Of a DNA stretch of 64,000 bases, positions 36,744 to 45,166 are shown in pieces. Position 1 is the first letter of the stretch; each line of letters starts with the position of its first letter. This stretch comes from Cupriavidus sp. D384 (GTDB lineage: Bacteria; Pseudomonadota; Gammaproteobacteria; Burkholderiales; Burkholderiaceae), in NCBI RefSeq assembly GCF_001652915.1, contig NZ_BBQI01000024.1, forward strand, positions 144,030-208,029, written 5' to 3'. The notes under the pieces are model-generated. The model worked only from the letters and a program-made list of their open reading frames with translations. It was not told the origin of the DNA and did not search any database. The translations under genes and the position numbers were made by a program.

Positions 36744-36908
36744 ATGCTGTACTACGCACTCGTCTTTTTCATTGTCGCCCTGGTGGCGGCCATTTTCGGC
36801 TTCGGTGGTATTGCAGCCGGCGCGGTGGAAATCGCGAAGATCCTGTTCTTTATCTTCCTGGTCGTGGCGCTGGTGGCGGCCGTGATGGGGCTGGTGCGCC
36901 GACGGTAA
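36744..36908 (+). CDS. DUF1328 small membrane protein (YtjA family)
   Basis: A 54-residue membrane peptide with two hydrophobic helices (about 2-25 and 31-50) joined by a short polar turn, ending MGLVRRR. The sequence, [20 protein letters not shown] then [18 protein letters not shown], is a clear DUF1328/YtjA match. Such proteins are widespread, often stress-induced, and of unknown role. CGGGAGA precedes the ATG. It is 72 bp upstream of a DUF883-like gene, also typical of envelope-stress gene sets, and both may form one transcript. Confidence 0.9.
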   Translation: MLYYALVFFIVALVAAIFGFGGIAAGAVEIAKILFFIFLVVALVAAVMGLVRRR

Positions 36909-36980
36909 GCGCAGCAGCACGCGTTGCCTGACCGGGGGACCGGCAGGCAACTCCGCCAGGGACTGGACAAAGGAGTATCC

Positions 36981-37400
36981 ATGCTCACGCAGAATCCAAA
37001 GATCCGCAAGGAAATCAATCATCTGCAAGACAGCGCCGATTCGGCCGTACGCCAGCTCCGGCATGCCGCCCGTGATACCCGCGATGCGGTGGGGCCGGTG
37101 TCGGACGAGGTGAAGGCGCTGATCGCGCAACTCCAGCAAACCATCGACGTACTGGCGCACGAAGGCTCCGCCGAAGGCATGGCCGCGGGCCGCCGCCTGC
37201 GGGCCCGGGCCCACGAACTGTCCGACCGCATGCGCGAGCGTGGCCGCGACGGCGTGCACTGGGCGCGCGACCAGATGGACGTGGCCGTCGACAATGGCCG
37301 CCAGCGCGTGGTGGAGTCGCCGCTCAAGGCGGTAGGCGTGGCCGCGCTGATCGGCGCGTGTATCGGGCTGATGCTGGCCGGCCGGCGCAACGGCGACTAG
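36981..37400 (+). CDS. DUF883/ElaB-YqjD-like membrane-anchored protein
   Basis: A 139-residue protein with a long amphipathic, coiled-coil-prone N-terminal region (about 1-110) rich in Arg, Ala, Gln and Asp. A single C-terminal membrane helix (VAALIGACIGLMLAG, about 120-135) ends in GRRNGD. This is the layout of ElaB/YqjD/DUF883 proteins; E. coli YqjD binds ribosomes at the membrane in stationary phase. The frame is open from 36924, but AAAGGAG 6 bp before ATG 36981 decides the start. Assignment to DUF883 rests on layout and the C-terminal glycine-rich helix more than on strict sequence identity. Confidence 0.75.
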   Translation: MLTQNPKIRKEINHLQDSADSAVRQLRHAARDTRDAVGPVSDEVKALIAQLQQTIDVLAHEGSAEGMAAGRRLRARAHELSDRMRERGRDGVHWARDQMDVAVDNGRQRVVESPLKAVGVAALIGACIGLMLAGRRNGD

Positions 37401-37401
37401 C

Positions 37402-37451
37402 GCGATTCAGGGCGATTCAGGGCGATTCAGGGCGATTCAGGGCGATTCAGG
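37402..37451 (+). repeat. Tandem repeat, five copies of a 10-bp unit
   Basis: GCGATTCAGG repeated five times without a mismatch, beginning one base after the stop codon of the DUF883-like gene. A sixth copy breaks off after GCG. The unit length is not a multiple of three and the repeat is outside coding sequence, so copy number could vary freely by slippage. Confidence 0.93.
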
Positions 37452-37582
37452 GCGCAGGTGGCGCCCAGGTCGCCAGCGCCACAGGACGCACACAGATACG
37501 CAGGTTGGCAGGACGAATTCCAGGGTCTCTCCCCTTACCCCTGCAGCAACCCCCTTTCCGGATATATCCCTGATCCGGGACG

Positions 37583-37615
37583 CCCGGGCACCAAGCGGTG
37601 TCCGGGTTCTTTTTT
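37583..37615 (+). terminator. Terminator downstream of the DUF1328/DUF883 unit
   Basis: 10-bp stem CCCGGGCACC (37583-37592) / GGTGTCCGGG (37597-37606), one G-T pair, AAGC loop, then TTCTTTTTT. Good terminator for rightward transcription. The remainder of the 37452-37774 gap holds no gene that I can support. Confidence 0.75.
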
Positions 37616-37774
37616 GCGCGCCACGCATGCATGGCCGCAACCTTGCAATTGGCTTTCCAGGGGTGGGCGAATCAAGGCGGGCGGCCCGGACAGGCCGCCG
37701 TTCAGAGGGGGCACCGGCGCTGTGACGTGGCGCGCCGGCGGGTAACGATCAGGCCGGGGGCCGGCGATGCAGGC

Positions 37775-38095
37775 TCAGACGCCCCACATCACGTCGGCGC
37801 CTTCCTTCTGCGACAGGCGCAGCATGTCCAGGAACGGGTAGGCTCGCTGCCCCAGGTGCAGCGGCTCTTCTTCCCGCTCGTCTTCCGGGCCCGGGTGGAC
37901 CGTGGTATCGGCGGGATGCACCTTCCTGGCGTCCTGCACGGCCGCTTCCAGCTTGCGGATTGCCGCCGGCATTTCCTCGGTCGTGATCACCCCGCGTTCG
38001 CCCAGATGCTTGCCAATGATGCCAAGCAGCGTGATGGCAAGGTCCTTCATCATGATCAGGTCCTGCGCCGCGTGGGATTTGAAGGTGATCAGCAT
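37775..38095 (-). CDS. DUF1840 family protein
   Basis: A 106-residue soluble protein of the DUF1840 family, function unknown. The start MLITFKSHAAQDLIMMKDLA is the family signature: MLITFKS..A.DVIM.....A. The middle has 'GERGVITTEEMPAAIRKLEAAV', and the acidic C-terminal part ends 'PFLDMLRLSQKEGADVMWGV', also conserved. The frame is open from 38254, but AAAGGAA before ATG 38095 and the family N-terminus decide the start. It is divergent from argS. Confidence 0.88.
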   Translation of the reverse strand: MLITFKSHAAQDLIMMKDLAITLLGIIGKHLGERGVITTEEMPAAIRKLEAAVQDARKVHPADTTVHPGPEDEREEEPLHLGQRAYPFLDMLRLSQKEGADVMWGV

Positions 38096-38169
38096 GATGT
38101 TTCCTTTCACGAGTGGCGACATGACTGGCGCGGGGCGCACAGGTCGTCGCATGATGTCAGCATAGCACC

Positions 38170-38178
38170 TGATAAAAT
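38170..38178 (+). promoter_or_regulatory. argS extended -10 promoter
   Basis: TGATAAAAT, an extended -10 element, 103 bp before the argS start and 75 bp from the divergent DUF1840 start. It is identical over 12 bp (ACCTGATAAAAT) to the metH promoter element. Confidence 0.45.
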
Positions 38179-38280
38179 TCCGCGTTTCCCGATTTCCACT
38201 GCCGGTGCACGCGGCGGGGCCTTCACTTTCCAGCCCCTCCGAGCCCGGACGCATTCCAGCTTTCCAAGGCCCAGATATCC

Positions 38281-40101
38281 ATGCTGCCTGTTCAGACCTC
38301 CCAACTCGCCGCCGCGTTCACCGATGCCGTGCGCGCGCTTGCCCCGGCCGACGCCGCCCTGCCCGCGGTCACGTTCGAGCGCCCCAAGCAGGCCGCTCAC
38401 GGCGATCTGGCCTGCAACATCGCCATGCAGGTGGCAAAGGCGCTGAAGACCAACCCGCGCGAACTGGCGCAGAAGGTGGTTGACGCGGTCAAGGCAGATC
38501 CGCGCGCATCGGCGCTGGTGGCGGCCCTGGAGATCGCCGGCCCCGGCTTTATCAACCTGCGCCTGAGCCCGGCGGCCCGCGCCGAGGTGCTGCGCGCGGT
38601 GCTGGGTGACGGCGACCGCTACGGCGCGCGCCCGGCCGGCGAGCATGGCCAGGTGCTGGTGGAGTTTGTGTCGGCCAACCCGACCGGTCCGCTGCACGTC
38701 GGCCACGGCCGCCAGGCCGCGCTGGGCGACGCGCTGGCGAACCTGCTGGCCTGGCAAGGCTGGGCCGTGCATCGCGAGTTCTACTACAACGACGCCGGGG
38801 TGCAGATCCACACGCTGGCCGTGTCGGTCCAGGCACGTGCACGCGGCCTGAAGCCGGGCGACGCCGGCTGGCCCGAATCGGCCTACAACGGCGACTACAT
38901 TGCCGATATCGCCGCCGACTTCCTGGCCGGCAGGACGGTCTCGGCCTCGGACGGCGAGCCGGTGACGGCCTCGGGCAACGTCGAGGACCTGGAGTCGATC
39001 CGCAAGTTCGCCGTGACCTACCTGCGCAACGAGCAGGACATCGACTTGCAGGCGTTTGGCGTGAAGTTCGACCGCTACTACCTGGAATCGTCGCTGTACA
39101 GCGACGGCCGCGTGGATGCCGCCGTGCAGTCGCTGGTCGGCAAGGGCAAGACCTACGAGAGCGAAGGCGCGCTGTGGCTGCGCACCACTGACGACGGCGA
39201 CGACAAGGACCGCGTCATGAAGAAGAGCGACGGCACGTACACGTACTTCGTGCCGGACGTGGCCTACCACACCACCAAGTGGGAGCGCGGCTTCGCCAAG
39301 GTCATCAACGTGCAGGGCAGCGACCACCACGGCACCATCGCCCGCGTGCGCGCCGGCCTGCAGGGCCTGGACATCGGCATTCCGCAGGGCTACCCCGACT
39401 ACGTGCTGCACAAGATGGTCACCGTGATGAAGAACGGCGAGGAGGTGAAGATCTCCAAGCGCGCCGGCTCGTACGTGACCGTGCGCGACCTGATCGAGTG
39501 GAGCAACGGCGGCGACGAGACCATCCGCGGCTGCCTGGAAGCCGGTGTGGCCGACTGGCCGGCGCACTTCACGCGCGGCCGCGACGCCGTGCGCTTCTTC
39601 CTGCTGTCGCGCAAGGCCGACACCGAGTTCGTGTTCGACGTGGACCTGGCGCTGAAGCAGAACGACGAGAACCCGGTGTACTACGTGCAGTATGCCCACG
39701 CGCGCATCTGCTCGATCTTCGAAGCCTGGGGCGGCGCCGACTGGCAGCAACGCCTGCCGGAGCTGGCAAGCGTGGATCTGGCGGCCGTGACCGCCGCCGA
39801 CGTCAGCCCGCAGGCCATCGCGCTGGGCCGCCGCCTGGCCGAGTTCCCGGACATGCTGGCCGCCGCCGCCGGCGAACTGGCGCCGCACGCCGTGGCGTTC
39901 TACCTGCGCGACCTGGCCGGCGACTTCCATGCGTTCTACAACGCCGACCGCGTGCTGGTGGACGACGAGACGGTCAAGCGGGCCCGTCTGGCGCTGCTGG
40001 CCGCCACCCGGCAGGTGCTCAAGAACGGCCTGGCGGTGATCGGCGTCTCGGCGCCGCAACGGATGGACCGTGCTCCGGAGCAGGAAACGCCTGCCGCCTG
40101 A
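38281..40101 (+). CDS. argS: Arginyl-tRNA synthetase
   Basis: Class I arginine--tRNA ligase, 606 residues. An N-terminal Add-1 tRNA-recognition domain is at about 1-110, followed by the Rossmann catalytic domain with HVGH (139-142, the HIGH motif; PLHVGHGRQ) and the KMSKS-equivalent KISKR (390-394). A C-terminal DALR anticodon-binding domain follows from about 470 ('[14 protein letters not shown]'). Most features are standard. The frame is rich in Asp and the length is slightly above the E. coli enzyme (577). It is followed after 54 bp by an FtsN-like SPOR gene with its own -10 box. Confidence 0.96.
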   Translation: MLPVQTSQLAAAFTDAVRALAPADAALPAVTFERPKQAAHGDLACNIAMQVAKALKTNPRELAQKVVDAVKADPRASALVAALEIAGPGFINLRLSPAARAEVLRAVLGDGDRYGARPAGEHGQVLVEFVSANPTGPLHVGHGRQAALGDALANLLAWQGWAVHREFYYNDAGVQIHTLAVSVQARARGLKPGDAGWPESAYNGDYIADIAADFLAGRTVSASDGEPVTASGNVEDLESIRKFAVTYLRNEQDIDLQAFGVKFDRYYLESSLYSDGRVDAAVQSLVGKGKTYESEGALWLRTTDDGDDKDRVMKKSDGTYTYFVPDVAYHTTKWERGFAKVINVQGSDHHGTIARVRAGLQGLDIGIPQGYPDYVLHKMVTVMKNGEEVKISKRAGSYVTVRDLIEWSNGGDETIRGCLEAGVADWPAHFTRGRDAVRFFLLSRKADTEFVFDVDLALKQNDENPVYYVQYAHARICSIFEAWGGADWQQRLPELASVDLAAVTAADVSPQAIALGRRLAEFPDMLAAAAGELAPHAVAFYLRDLAGDFHAFYNADRVLVDDETVKRARLALLAATRQVLKNGLAVIGVSAPQRMDRAPEQETPAA

Positions 40102-40124
40102 ACTTCGCGTCATCGGACTGGCTC

Positions 40125-40130
40125 TATAAT
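40125..40130 (+). promoter_or_regulatory. -10 element of the FtsN-like gene
   Basis: A consensus TATAAT hexamer 26 bp before the ATG at 40156. The -35 position is weak. GAGGA lies 6 bp before the ATG as ribosome-binding site. Confidence 0.45.
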
Positions 40131-40155
40131 CCCCGGCAACACCGAAGAGGACTAC

Positions 40156-40893
40156 ATGCAACACAATGCAAAGCGCGCCTTGCGCGCCGTCCGCCATCGC
40201 CAGACGCAGCGTGGCGGCACGTTCCTGGGCCTGGTGCTCGGGCTGATCGTCGGCCTGGCCATTGCCGTGGTCATCGCGCTGTACATCACCAAGTCGCCGG
40301 CGCCGTTCAAGGGCAATGGCAACAACAGCCCGGCGCCGCGTCCGACCGAGCCGGGCAACGTCGCCAGCGCGCTGCCCAACCCGACCCAGCAGGCGCAGCA
40401 GGCCCAGCCGGGCGCGGAGCCGGCCGATCCGAACAAGCCGCTGTGGAGCAAGACGCCCGCCAAGCCGGTGGGCCAGCCCGAACAGCCGGCTGCGCAGCCG
40501 CCCGTGGCGACCAGCCGTCCGGCCGAGATGCCGGCCAGCACCGGCTCGGTGGCCAGCAAGCCGGCCGAAAAACCGGCGGAAAAGCCGGCCGCGCGTCCGG
40601 CCGAGAAGCCGGTGGCCGATCCCATCGCCGAGATTGCCCAGGCCGATGCCAACAAGGTGGGCTACCTGCTGCAGGTAGGCGCGTTCCGCTCGCAGGACGA
40701 CGCCGACCGCCAGAAGGCCAACCTGGCGATGCAGGGCTTCGAGGCCAAGGTGACCGATCGCGATGTCAACGGCGTCAAGATGTACCGCGTCCGCCTGGGG
40801 CCGTTCAACCGGATCGAGGACATGAACCGGGCGCGCGACCGCCTGCAGTCGGCCGGTTTCGATGCCTCGGTGATCCGTTTCACGAAACAGTAA
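40156..40893 (+). CDS. SPOR-domain cell-division protein, FtsN-like
   Basis: A 245-residue bitopic membrane protein. A basic cytoplasmic N-terminus (RALRAVRHRQTQRGG) precedes a membrane helix at about 22-45 (FLGLVLGLIVGLAIAVVIALYI). A Pro/Ala/Lys-rich periplasmic linker follows, including a repetitive KPAEKPAEKPAARPAEKP stretch near 135-153. A C-terminal SPOR domain at about 168-243 (YLLQVGAFRSQDDADRQKANLAMQGFEAKV) completes the protein. This is the layout of FtsN, which activates septal peptidoglycan synthesis and binds denuded glycan strands. It lies between argS and dsbA, a conserved order in Burkholderiaceae. Confidence 0.87.
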   Translation: MQHNAKRALRAVRHRQTQRGGTFLGLVLGLIVGLAIAVVIALYITKSPAPFKGNGNNSPAPRPTEPGNVASALPNPTQQAQQAQPGAEPADPNKPLWSKTPAKPVGQPEQPAAQPPVATSRPAEMPASTGSVASKPAEKPAEKPAARPAEKPVADPIAEIAQADANKVGYLLQVGAFRSQDDADRQKANLAMQGFEAKVTDRDVNGVKMYRVRLGPFNRIEDMNRARDRLQSAGFDASVIRFTKQ

Positions 40894-41006
40894 TCCAGCG
40901 AAATATTCTGACCGGGGGGGCGGGTGCGAACCATGTGCCGCCGTCCCGGTCTTAGACGCTATCCAATCGCTCGTCGAGCACGTTCAACCCGTAAGGCCCT
41001 TCTGAC

Positions 41007-41645
41007 ATGAAGAAAATCGCCGCACTGATCGCCACCGCTGCCGCCGTAGGCGGCCTGCTGATGTCCGCGCCCGCCGCCATGGCCGCGCCGACGGAAGGCA
41101 AGGACTACACGGTTCTGAAAGCCCCGCAGCCGGTGCCGGCCGGCAAGATCGAGGTGACCGAGTTCTTCTGGTACGGTTGCCCGCACTGCTACGACTTCGA
41201 GCCCGAGCTTGAAGCGTGGATCAAGAAGCAGGGCAAGGACGTGGTGTTCAAGCGCGTGCCGGTGGCCTTCCGTGACGACCTGCTGCCGCATACGAAGATC
41301 TTCTACGCGCTGGAATCGCTGGGCAAGCTCGACGCCATGCACACCAAGGTGTTCGACGCCATCCACAAGCAGCGCAAGCGCATGGTCGACACCAACGAGA
41401 TTGCCGATTTCATGGCCGCCAACGGCATCGACCGCAAGCAGTGGCTGGACACCTACAACTCGTTCTCGGTGACCACCAACGCGCAGCGCGCCAACAAGAT
41501 CGCCGACGCCTACAAGATCGATGGCGTGCCGACCGTGGTGGTGCAAGGCAAGTACGAGACCTCGCCGTCGATCGCCGGCACCAAGTCCGCTGCCATCCAG
41601 GCCATGGACTTCCTGGTCACGGGCGTGCGCGACAAGAAGCTCTGA
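41007..41645 (+). CDS. dsbA: Thiol:disulfide interchange protein DsbA
   Basis: Periplasmic oxidase that introduces disulfide bonds into exported proteins. The 212-residue precursor starts with a signal peptide, MKKIAALIATAAAVGGLLMS followed by APAAMA, cleaved near residue 26. The thioredoxin-fold active site Cys58-Pro-His-Cys61 (FWYGCPHCYDF) is the DsbA-type CPHC, and the cis-Pro loop reads GVPTVVV. The inserted helical domain is of normal size. The partner DsbB is not in the window. A strong terminator follows. Confidence 0.95.
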   Translation: MKKIAALIATAAAVGGLLMSAPAAMAAPTEGKDYTVLKAPQPVPAGKIEVTEFFWYGCPHCYDFEPELEAWIKKQGKDVVFKRVPVAFRDDLLPHTKIFYALESLGKLDAMHTKVFDAIHKQRKRMVDTNEIADFMAANGIDRKQWLDTYNSFSVTTNAQRANKIADAYKIDGVPTVVVQGKYETSPSIAGTKSAAIQAMDFLVTGVRDKKL

Positions 41646-41674
41646 TCGACCGCCGTCCCGGCCGGATCGACTCC

Positions 41675-41709
41675 AACAGCCCGGTGCAGCCGCTGCACCG
41701 GGCTGTTTT
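41675..41709 (+). terminator. dsbA terminator
   Basis: 15-bp perfect stem AACAGCCCGGTGCAG (41675-41689) / CTGCACCGGGCTGTT (41693-41707) with a 3-nt loop and TTTT, 30 bp after the dsbA stop. Confidence 0.9.
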
Positions 41710-41790
41710 GCTTTGGGCGCGTGTGCCAATCTGCGACAAATTGCCGCGCCGGTCCCTGCCCTTGCTCCCAGCCCGGGCGGCCACCCGCGC

Positions 41791-41796
41791 TATATT
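41791..41796 (+). promoter_or_regulatory. -10 element abutting the SDR start codon
   Basis: TATATT followed by exactly 7 bases and then ATG (41804), with no Shine-Dalgarno between. The geometry is the same as at lipB and predicts a leaderless transcript. No -35 was identified. Confidence 0.35.
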
Positions 41797-41803
41797 CCCA
41801 CCC

Positions 41804-42601
41804 ATGAACCCCCAGAAAATCTTCCTGACCGGCGCGTCCAGCGGCATTGGACAGGCCCTGGCCCGAGCCTATGCCGCGCAGGGCGCAACACTTGGCCTGG
41901 TGGGCCGACGTGAGGACGCGCTTCGCGCCTTTGCCGCCAGCCTGCCCAATCCCGCCGCCGTGCGGGTCTACGCCGTCGATGTCCGCGACGCGGATGCCAT
42001 GCATGCGGCGGCGGCCGACTTTCTGGCGAACGTGGGATGTCCCGATGTGGTCGTCGCCAACGCGGGCGTATCGGTGGGTACCGTCGCAAGCGAGCGCGAG
42101 GACCTGGAAGTCTTCCGCACGGTGATGGATACCAACTGGTTTGGCACGCTGACCACATTCCAGCCATTTCTGGAGCCCATGCGCGCGCAGCCGCCCGGCC
42201 CGGACGGCTGGCGCGGCACGCTGGTCGGCATCGCCAGTGTGGCCGGGGTGCGCGGCCTGCCCGGCGGCGGGGCGTACAGCGCGTCGAAGTCGGCCGTGAT
42301 CAAGCTGCTGGAGAGTCTGCGGCTGGAACAGTCGCACGAGCGGATTCGCGTGGTGACGATCGCACCGGGCTATATCCGTACACCGATGACCGCCCACAAT
42401 CCGTACAAGATGCCGTTCCTGATGGACGCCGATGTGTTCGCCCGCAAGGCCGTGCGCAAGATTGGCGCGGGTGCGCGTTTTGCGGTGATTCCGTGGCAGA
42501 TGGGCGTTGTGGCGTCGCTGCTGCATGTGATGCCGCGCTGGCTCTACGATGCGCTGTTCCGGCGCGCGCCGCGCAAGCCGCGCCAGTCGCGGAGCGCATG
42601 A
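41804..42601 (+). CDS. Short-chain dehydrogenase/reductase (YdfG/DltE-like)
   Basis: A 265-residue SDR oxidoreductase. The Rossmann glycine motif GASSGIGQ is at 9-16, the NAG motif in VVANAGVSVG near 84-93, and the catalytic Ser in GIASVAGVRG. The catalytic Tyr-x-x-x-Lys is in AYSASKSAV near 158-166, and 'IRVVTIAPGYIRTPMT' follows. The C-terminal 40 residues are more hydrophobic and basic than average, suggesting peripheral membrane contact. The substrate is unknown. The same frame is open from 41441, but that part overlaps dsbA; ATG 41804 begins the SDR fold. It overlaps the next gene by 4 bp. Confidence 0.87.
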   Translation: MNPQKIFLTGASSGIGQALARAYAAQGATLGLVGRREDALRAFAASLPNPAAVRVYAVDVRDADAMHAAAADFLANVGCPDVVVANAGVSVGTVASEREDLEVFRTVMDTNWFGTLTTFQPFLEPMRAQPPGPDGWRGTLVGIASVAGVRGLPGGGAYSASKSAVIKLLESLRLEQSHERIRVVTIAPGYIRTPMTAHNPYKMPFLMDADVFARKAVRKIGAGARFAVIPWQMGVVASLLHVMPRWLYDALFRRAPRKPRQSRSA

Positions 42602-43428
42602 TGTGGACCGATGCGGTGGGACACGTGCATGGTACGGCCGAGGGCACGGTGCGCATCGCGTCGCTGGTGCCGTCGATCACGGAACTGCTGTTCGACCTGG
42701 GGCTGGCTGACCGGATCGTGGCGCGCACCGGCTTCTGCATCCATCCGGAGCCGGCTGTACGCGCCGTGGCAAAGGTGGGCGGTACCAAGGACGTCAAGCT
42801 CGACCGCCTGCGCGCGCTGGCGCCGACGCATGTGATCGTCAATATCGACGAGAACCGGCGCGAGACCGTGGAGGAGATCCGACGCTTCGTGCCGCACGTG
42901 ATCGTCACGCATCCGTGCGGGCCAGAGGACAATTTCGCGCTCTATGCCCTGCTGGGCGGCATCTTCGGGCGGCAGGCCGAGGCCGAACCGCTGGCGGCCG
43001 GGCTGCGGGGCGCGCTCGACGCGTTGCGCGCCAGGTCGTGGCCCGCCCGCCGCGTGCTCTATGCGATCTGGCAGGACCCGTGGATGACGGTGTCGCGCGA
43101 CACCTATATCAGCCAGATGCTTGCACTGGTGAACTGGGCCACGTGGCCCGATACGGCGCCGCAGGCGTGCGTCGATGGCGATTGCAGCCGCCCGAACGCG
43201 GCTGGCGAGCGTTATCCGACCTTCCGCTGGAGCGATGCCCTGGTGCGTGACCTGGATGCCGTGCTGTTGTCCACCGAGCCGTACCGCTTTACCGAAGACC
43301 ATGCCGACGCGCTGGAGCGGCAGATCGGCAAGCCGGTGCTGCTGGTGGATGGCGAGATGCTGTCGTGGTACGGCAGCCGCGCCATGGCCGGCGCGCGCTA
43401 CCTCAAGACACTGGCTGAGGGCTTCTAG
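42598..43428 (+). CDS. Cobalamin-binding / BtuF-like protein without signal peptide
   Basis: A 276-residue protein with the class III periplasmic-binding fold (Peripla_BP_2) found in BtuF and other B12 or iron-siderophore receptors. 'RIASLVPSITELLFDLGLADRIVARTGFCIHP' (about 19-50) is the first lobe, then 'VGGTKDVKLDRLRALAPTHVIVNIDENR', a long linking helix, and 'WQDPWMTVSRDTYISQMLAL'. Homologues are commonly annotated as cobalamin-binding protein. No export signal is visible, which is odd for a binding protein, and no btuCD genes are adjacent; function is therefore uncertain. The start ATG overlaps the SDR stop (ATGA). Confidence 0.78.
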   Translation: MMWTDAVGHVHGTAEGTVRIASLVPSITELLFDLGLADRIVARTGFCIHPEPAVRAVAKVGGTKDVKLDRLRALAPTHVIVNIDENRRETVEEIRRFVPHVIVTHPCGPEDNFALYALLGGIFGRQAEAEPLAAGLRGALDALRARSWPARRVLYAIWQDPWMTVSRDTYISQMLALVNWATWPDTAPQACVDGDCSRPNAAGERYPTFRWSDALVRDLDAVLLSTEPYRFTEDHADALERQIGKPVLLVDGEMLSWYGSRAMAGARYLKTLAEGF

Positions 43429-43449
43429 CGCTCAGCCAGCCAAGGCCGC

Positions 43450-44526
43450 TTAGGCCTTGGTAAAGCGGACGACGCCGTCGTCGCCCACCTGCCGCGCCAG
43501 TTCGCCGCGATGCCACAGCGCGTGCAGGTGCGCCAGCGCCTCGCCCATCGCGAAGGTCAGCTGGTGGATGTCGAACTGGCGGCGGAAGATCACCCTGACG
43601 ATATCGTGCGCGTTGCACGGCTTTTCGGCGCACGCGGCCAGCGTTTCGGCCAGGCGGTCGACATGGTGCTCCCGTAGCTGCAGGATCCGCGTATGGAGAT
43701 TGCGGAATGGCCGGCCGTGCGACGGCAGGATCAGCACGTCGCCGGGCAGGTCGTCGTACTTGCCCAGCGAATCGAGATAGAGCTGCAGCGGATTGGCTTC
43801 GGGCTCCATGTCGAACACGCTCACATTCGTCGAAATGCGAGGCAGCACCATGTCGCCGGAGATCAGCACGTTGGTGGCTGCGTTGTACAGCGCCACGTGT
43901 TCGGGGGCGTGTCCGTAGCCGGTGATGACGCGCCACGAAGCCGTGGCCGGGTCGGCGTCGATCTGCACGGTGTCGCCGTCCATCAGGCGGCGGTACTGGG
44001 TGGGCAGGCCGGGCACCAGCGACGGGTAGTAGCTCTTGCGGGCCCGCAGCTTTTCGAGATTGTCGGGGTCGGTCAGGCCATGGCGCGCGAAGTGGCTGGC
44101 CGCGAAGTCGCCGCCGGCATTGGAGCCGACGCCCGAGCCGCCCGCCATCACGCGGGCCGACATGTAGTCGCCCAGGCTCATCCACAGCCGTACGTCCCAG
44201 CGCTTGCAGATCCAGTGCGCCAGGCCCACGTGGTCGGGGTGGCAATGCGTGACCAGCACGCGCAGCACGGGCAGGCCTTCCAGCTCGTTGGCGAAAATGG
44301 TCTCCCAATGGGCCTGGATGGTGTCGTTGGTGATGCCGCAATCGACGATGGTCCAGCCATCGCGGCCGTCGATACGGTCGCGCAGCAGCCACAGGTTGAT
44401 ATGGTCCAGCGCAAAGGGCAGCGGCATGCGCAGCCAGTACACGCCCGGCGCCACTTCCTGACGCGTGCCCGGTTCGGGCATGGTGTCGCCAAACGGATAT
44501 TGGAGCTGATGTTCGAGTGCGTTCAT
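43450..44526 (-). CDS. MBL-fold metallohydrolase
   Basis: A 358-residue metallo-beta-lactamase-fold hydrolase. The dinuclear metal motif His94-x-His96-x-Asp98-His99 (THCHPDHVG) is followed by 'GYGHAPEHVALY' (third His) and 'ISGDMVLPRIS' (Asp). The C-terminal 'ILPSHGRPF...HTRI..L..HH..RL' and a winged C-terminal extension are typical of the lactamase_B/BLACT group acting on thioesters or lactones. It is divergent from liuR, with a LiuR-type operator between the two starts, so it is probably regulated with branched-chain acyl-CoA breakdown and might be a thioesterase. Confidence 0.85.
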   Translation of the reverse strand: MNALEHQLQYPFGDTMPEPGTRQEVAPGVYWLRMPLPFALDHINLWLLRDRIDGRDGWTIVDCGITNDTIQAHWETIFANELEGLPVLRVLVTHCHPDHVGLAHWICKRWDVRLWMSLGDYMSARVMAGGSGVGSNAGGDFAASHFARHGLTDPDNLEKLRARKSYYPSLVPGLPTQYRRLMDGDTVQIDADPATASWRVITGYGHAPEHVALYNAATNVLISGDMVLPRISTNVSVFDMEPEANPLQLYLDSLGKYDDLPGDVLILPSHGRPFRNLHTRILQLREHHVDRLAETLAACAEKPCNAHDIVRVIFRRQFDIHQLTFAMGEALAHLHALWHRGELARQVGDDGVVRFTKA

Positions 44527-44593
44527 GGGGTTTGTCTCGTCAATAACGGCGTGCTCGGGGGCACGCTCTTGTCCGGATTGTCACGCGCAGCAG

Positions 44594-44615
44594 TTGACGC
44601 TAACGTTAACGTCAA
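44594..44615. promoter_or_regulatory. LiuR operator 1 (between MBL hydrolase and liuR)
   Basis: A 22-bp near-perfect palindrome with ends TTGACG and CGTCAA and centre CTAACGTTAA; only one symmetric pair deviates. The ends and spacing are the same as in operator 2 at 45167. It lies 68 bp from the MBL gene start and 90 bp before liuR, so it can control both. MerR-family LiuR sites of this type are known from comparative genomics of branched-chain amino acid degradation. Confidence 0.8.
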
Positions 44616-44672
44616 TTCGCAAACCATGCACGGTCATCTTAGACGAAAAAGTTGATCATGCAACGAATCCGC

Positions 44673-44684
44673 GAACGATCGTTC
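44673..44684. promoter_or_regulatory. Perfect 12-bp palindrome near the liuR start
   Basis: GAACGATCGTTC, 21 bp before the liuR ATG. Its sequence is unlike the LiuR operators, so it may be read by another dimeric regulator such as a TetR-family protein. AGGA follows at 44695-44698 as a weak ribosome-binding site. Confidence 0.4.
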
Positions 44685-44704
44685 ATTTTTTAGCAGGACG
44701 CCAT

Positions 44705-45130
44705 ATGTCGGCCCAGCCATCTTCCGCCACCTACACGATTACCGATCTTGCACGCGAATTCGAAGTAACGCCGCGCGCGATCCGCTTCTACGAGGACCAG
44801 GGCCTGCTGTCGCCTGACCGGGAGGGGCCCAGCGGCCGCAAGCGCGTCTACAACGGCCGCGAACGCACGCGGCTGAAGCTGACGCTGCGCGGCAAAAGGT
44901 TAGGGCTTACTCTCAATGAAATCCGCGAAATTCTGGATCTCTACGAGTCGCCACGCGATACGGCGCCGCAGCTGGAGCGCTTCCTGCACTTGCTGGCCCA
45001 GCACCGCGGCACGCTGGAGCGGCAGATGGAAGACCTGCAGGCCCAGCTGGCTGAAATCGACCAGCATGAACGCCAGTGCAAGGCGCTGCTCGCGACACAC
45101 CATGACGCCGGCCACACCCGCACGGCCTGA
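44705..45130 (+). CDS. liuR: MerR-family regulator LiuR
   Basis: A 141-residue MerR-type regulator. The winged helix-turn-helix is at about 10-75 ([26 protein letters not shown], then [33 protein letters not shown]), and a C-terminal dimerisation coiled coil at about 85-130. No metal-binding cysteine cluster is present (only one Cys near the end), which fits LiuR-like regulators rather than metal sensors. The frame is open from 44525, but ATG 44705 is the family start. Palindromic operators lie on both sides, one at its own divergent promoter and one at liuA 37 bp after its stop. It is predicted to control leucine/isovalerate catabolism. Confidence 0.9.
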   Translation: MSAQPSSATYTITDLAREFEVTPRAIRFYEDQGLLSPDREGPSGRKRVYNGRERTRLKLTLRGKRLGLTLNEIREILDLYESPRDTAPQLERFLHLLAQHRGTLERQMEDLQAQLAEIDQHERQCKALLATHHDAGHTRTA

Positions 45131-45166
45131 TCCTGCCGCGAAGTCGACACTTCGTGGCAACTCCAA

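Noticed and set aside
37402..37451. CRISPR array
   Set aside because: Units are only 10 bp and directly adjacent, with no spacers and no cas genes.
37598..38446. 282-codon plus-strand frame between the DUF883-like gene and argS
   Set aside because: It runs over the terminator, antisense to DUF1840 and into argS in another frame; no domain.
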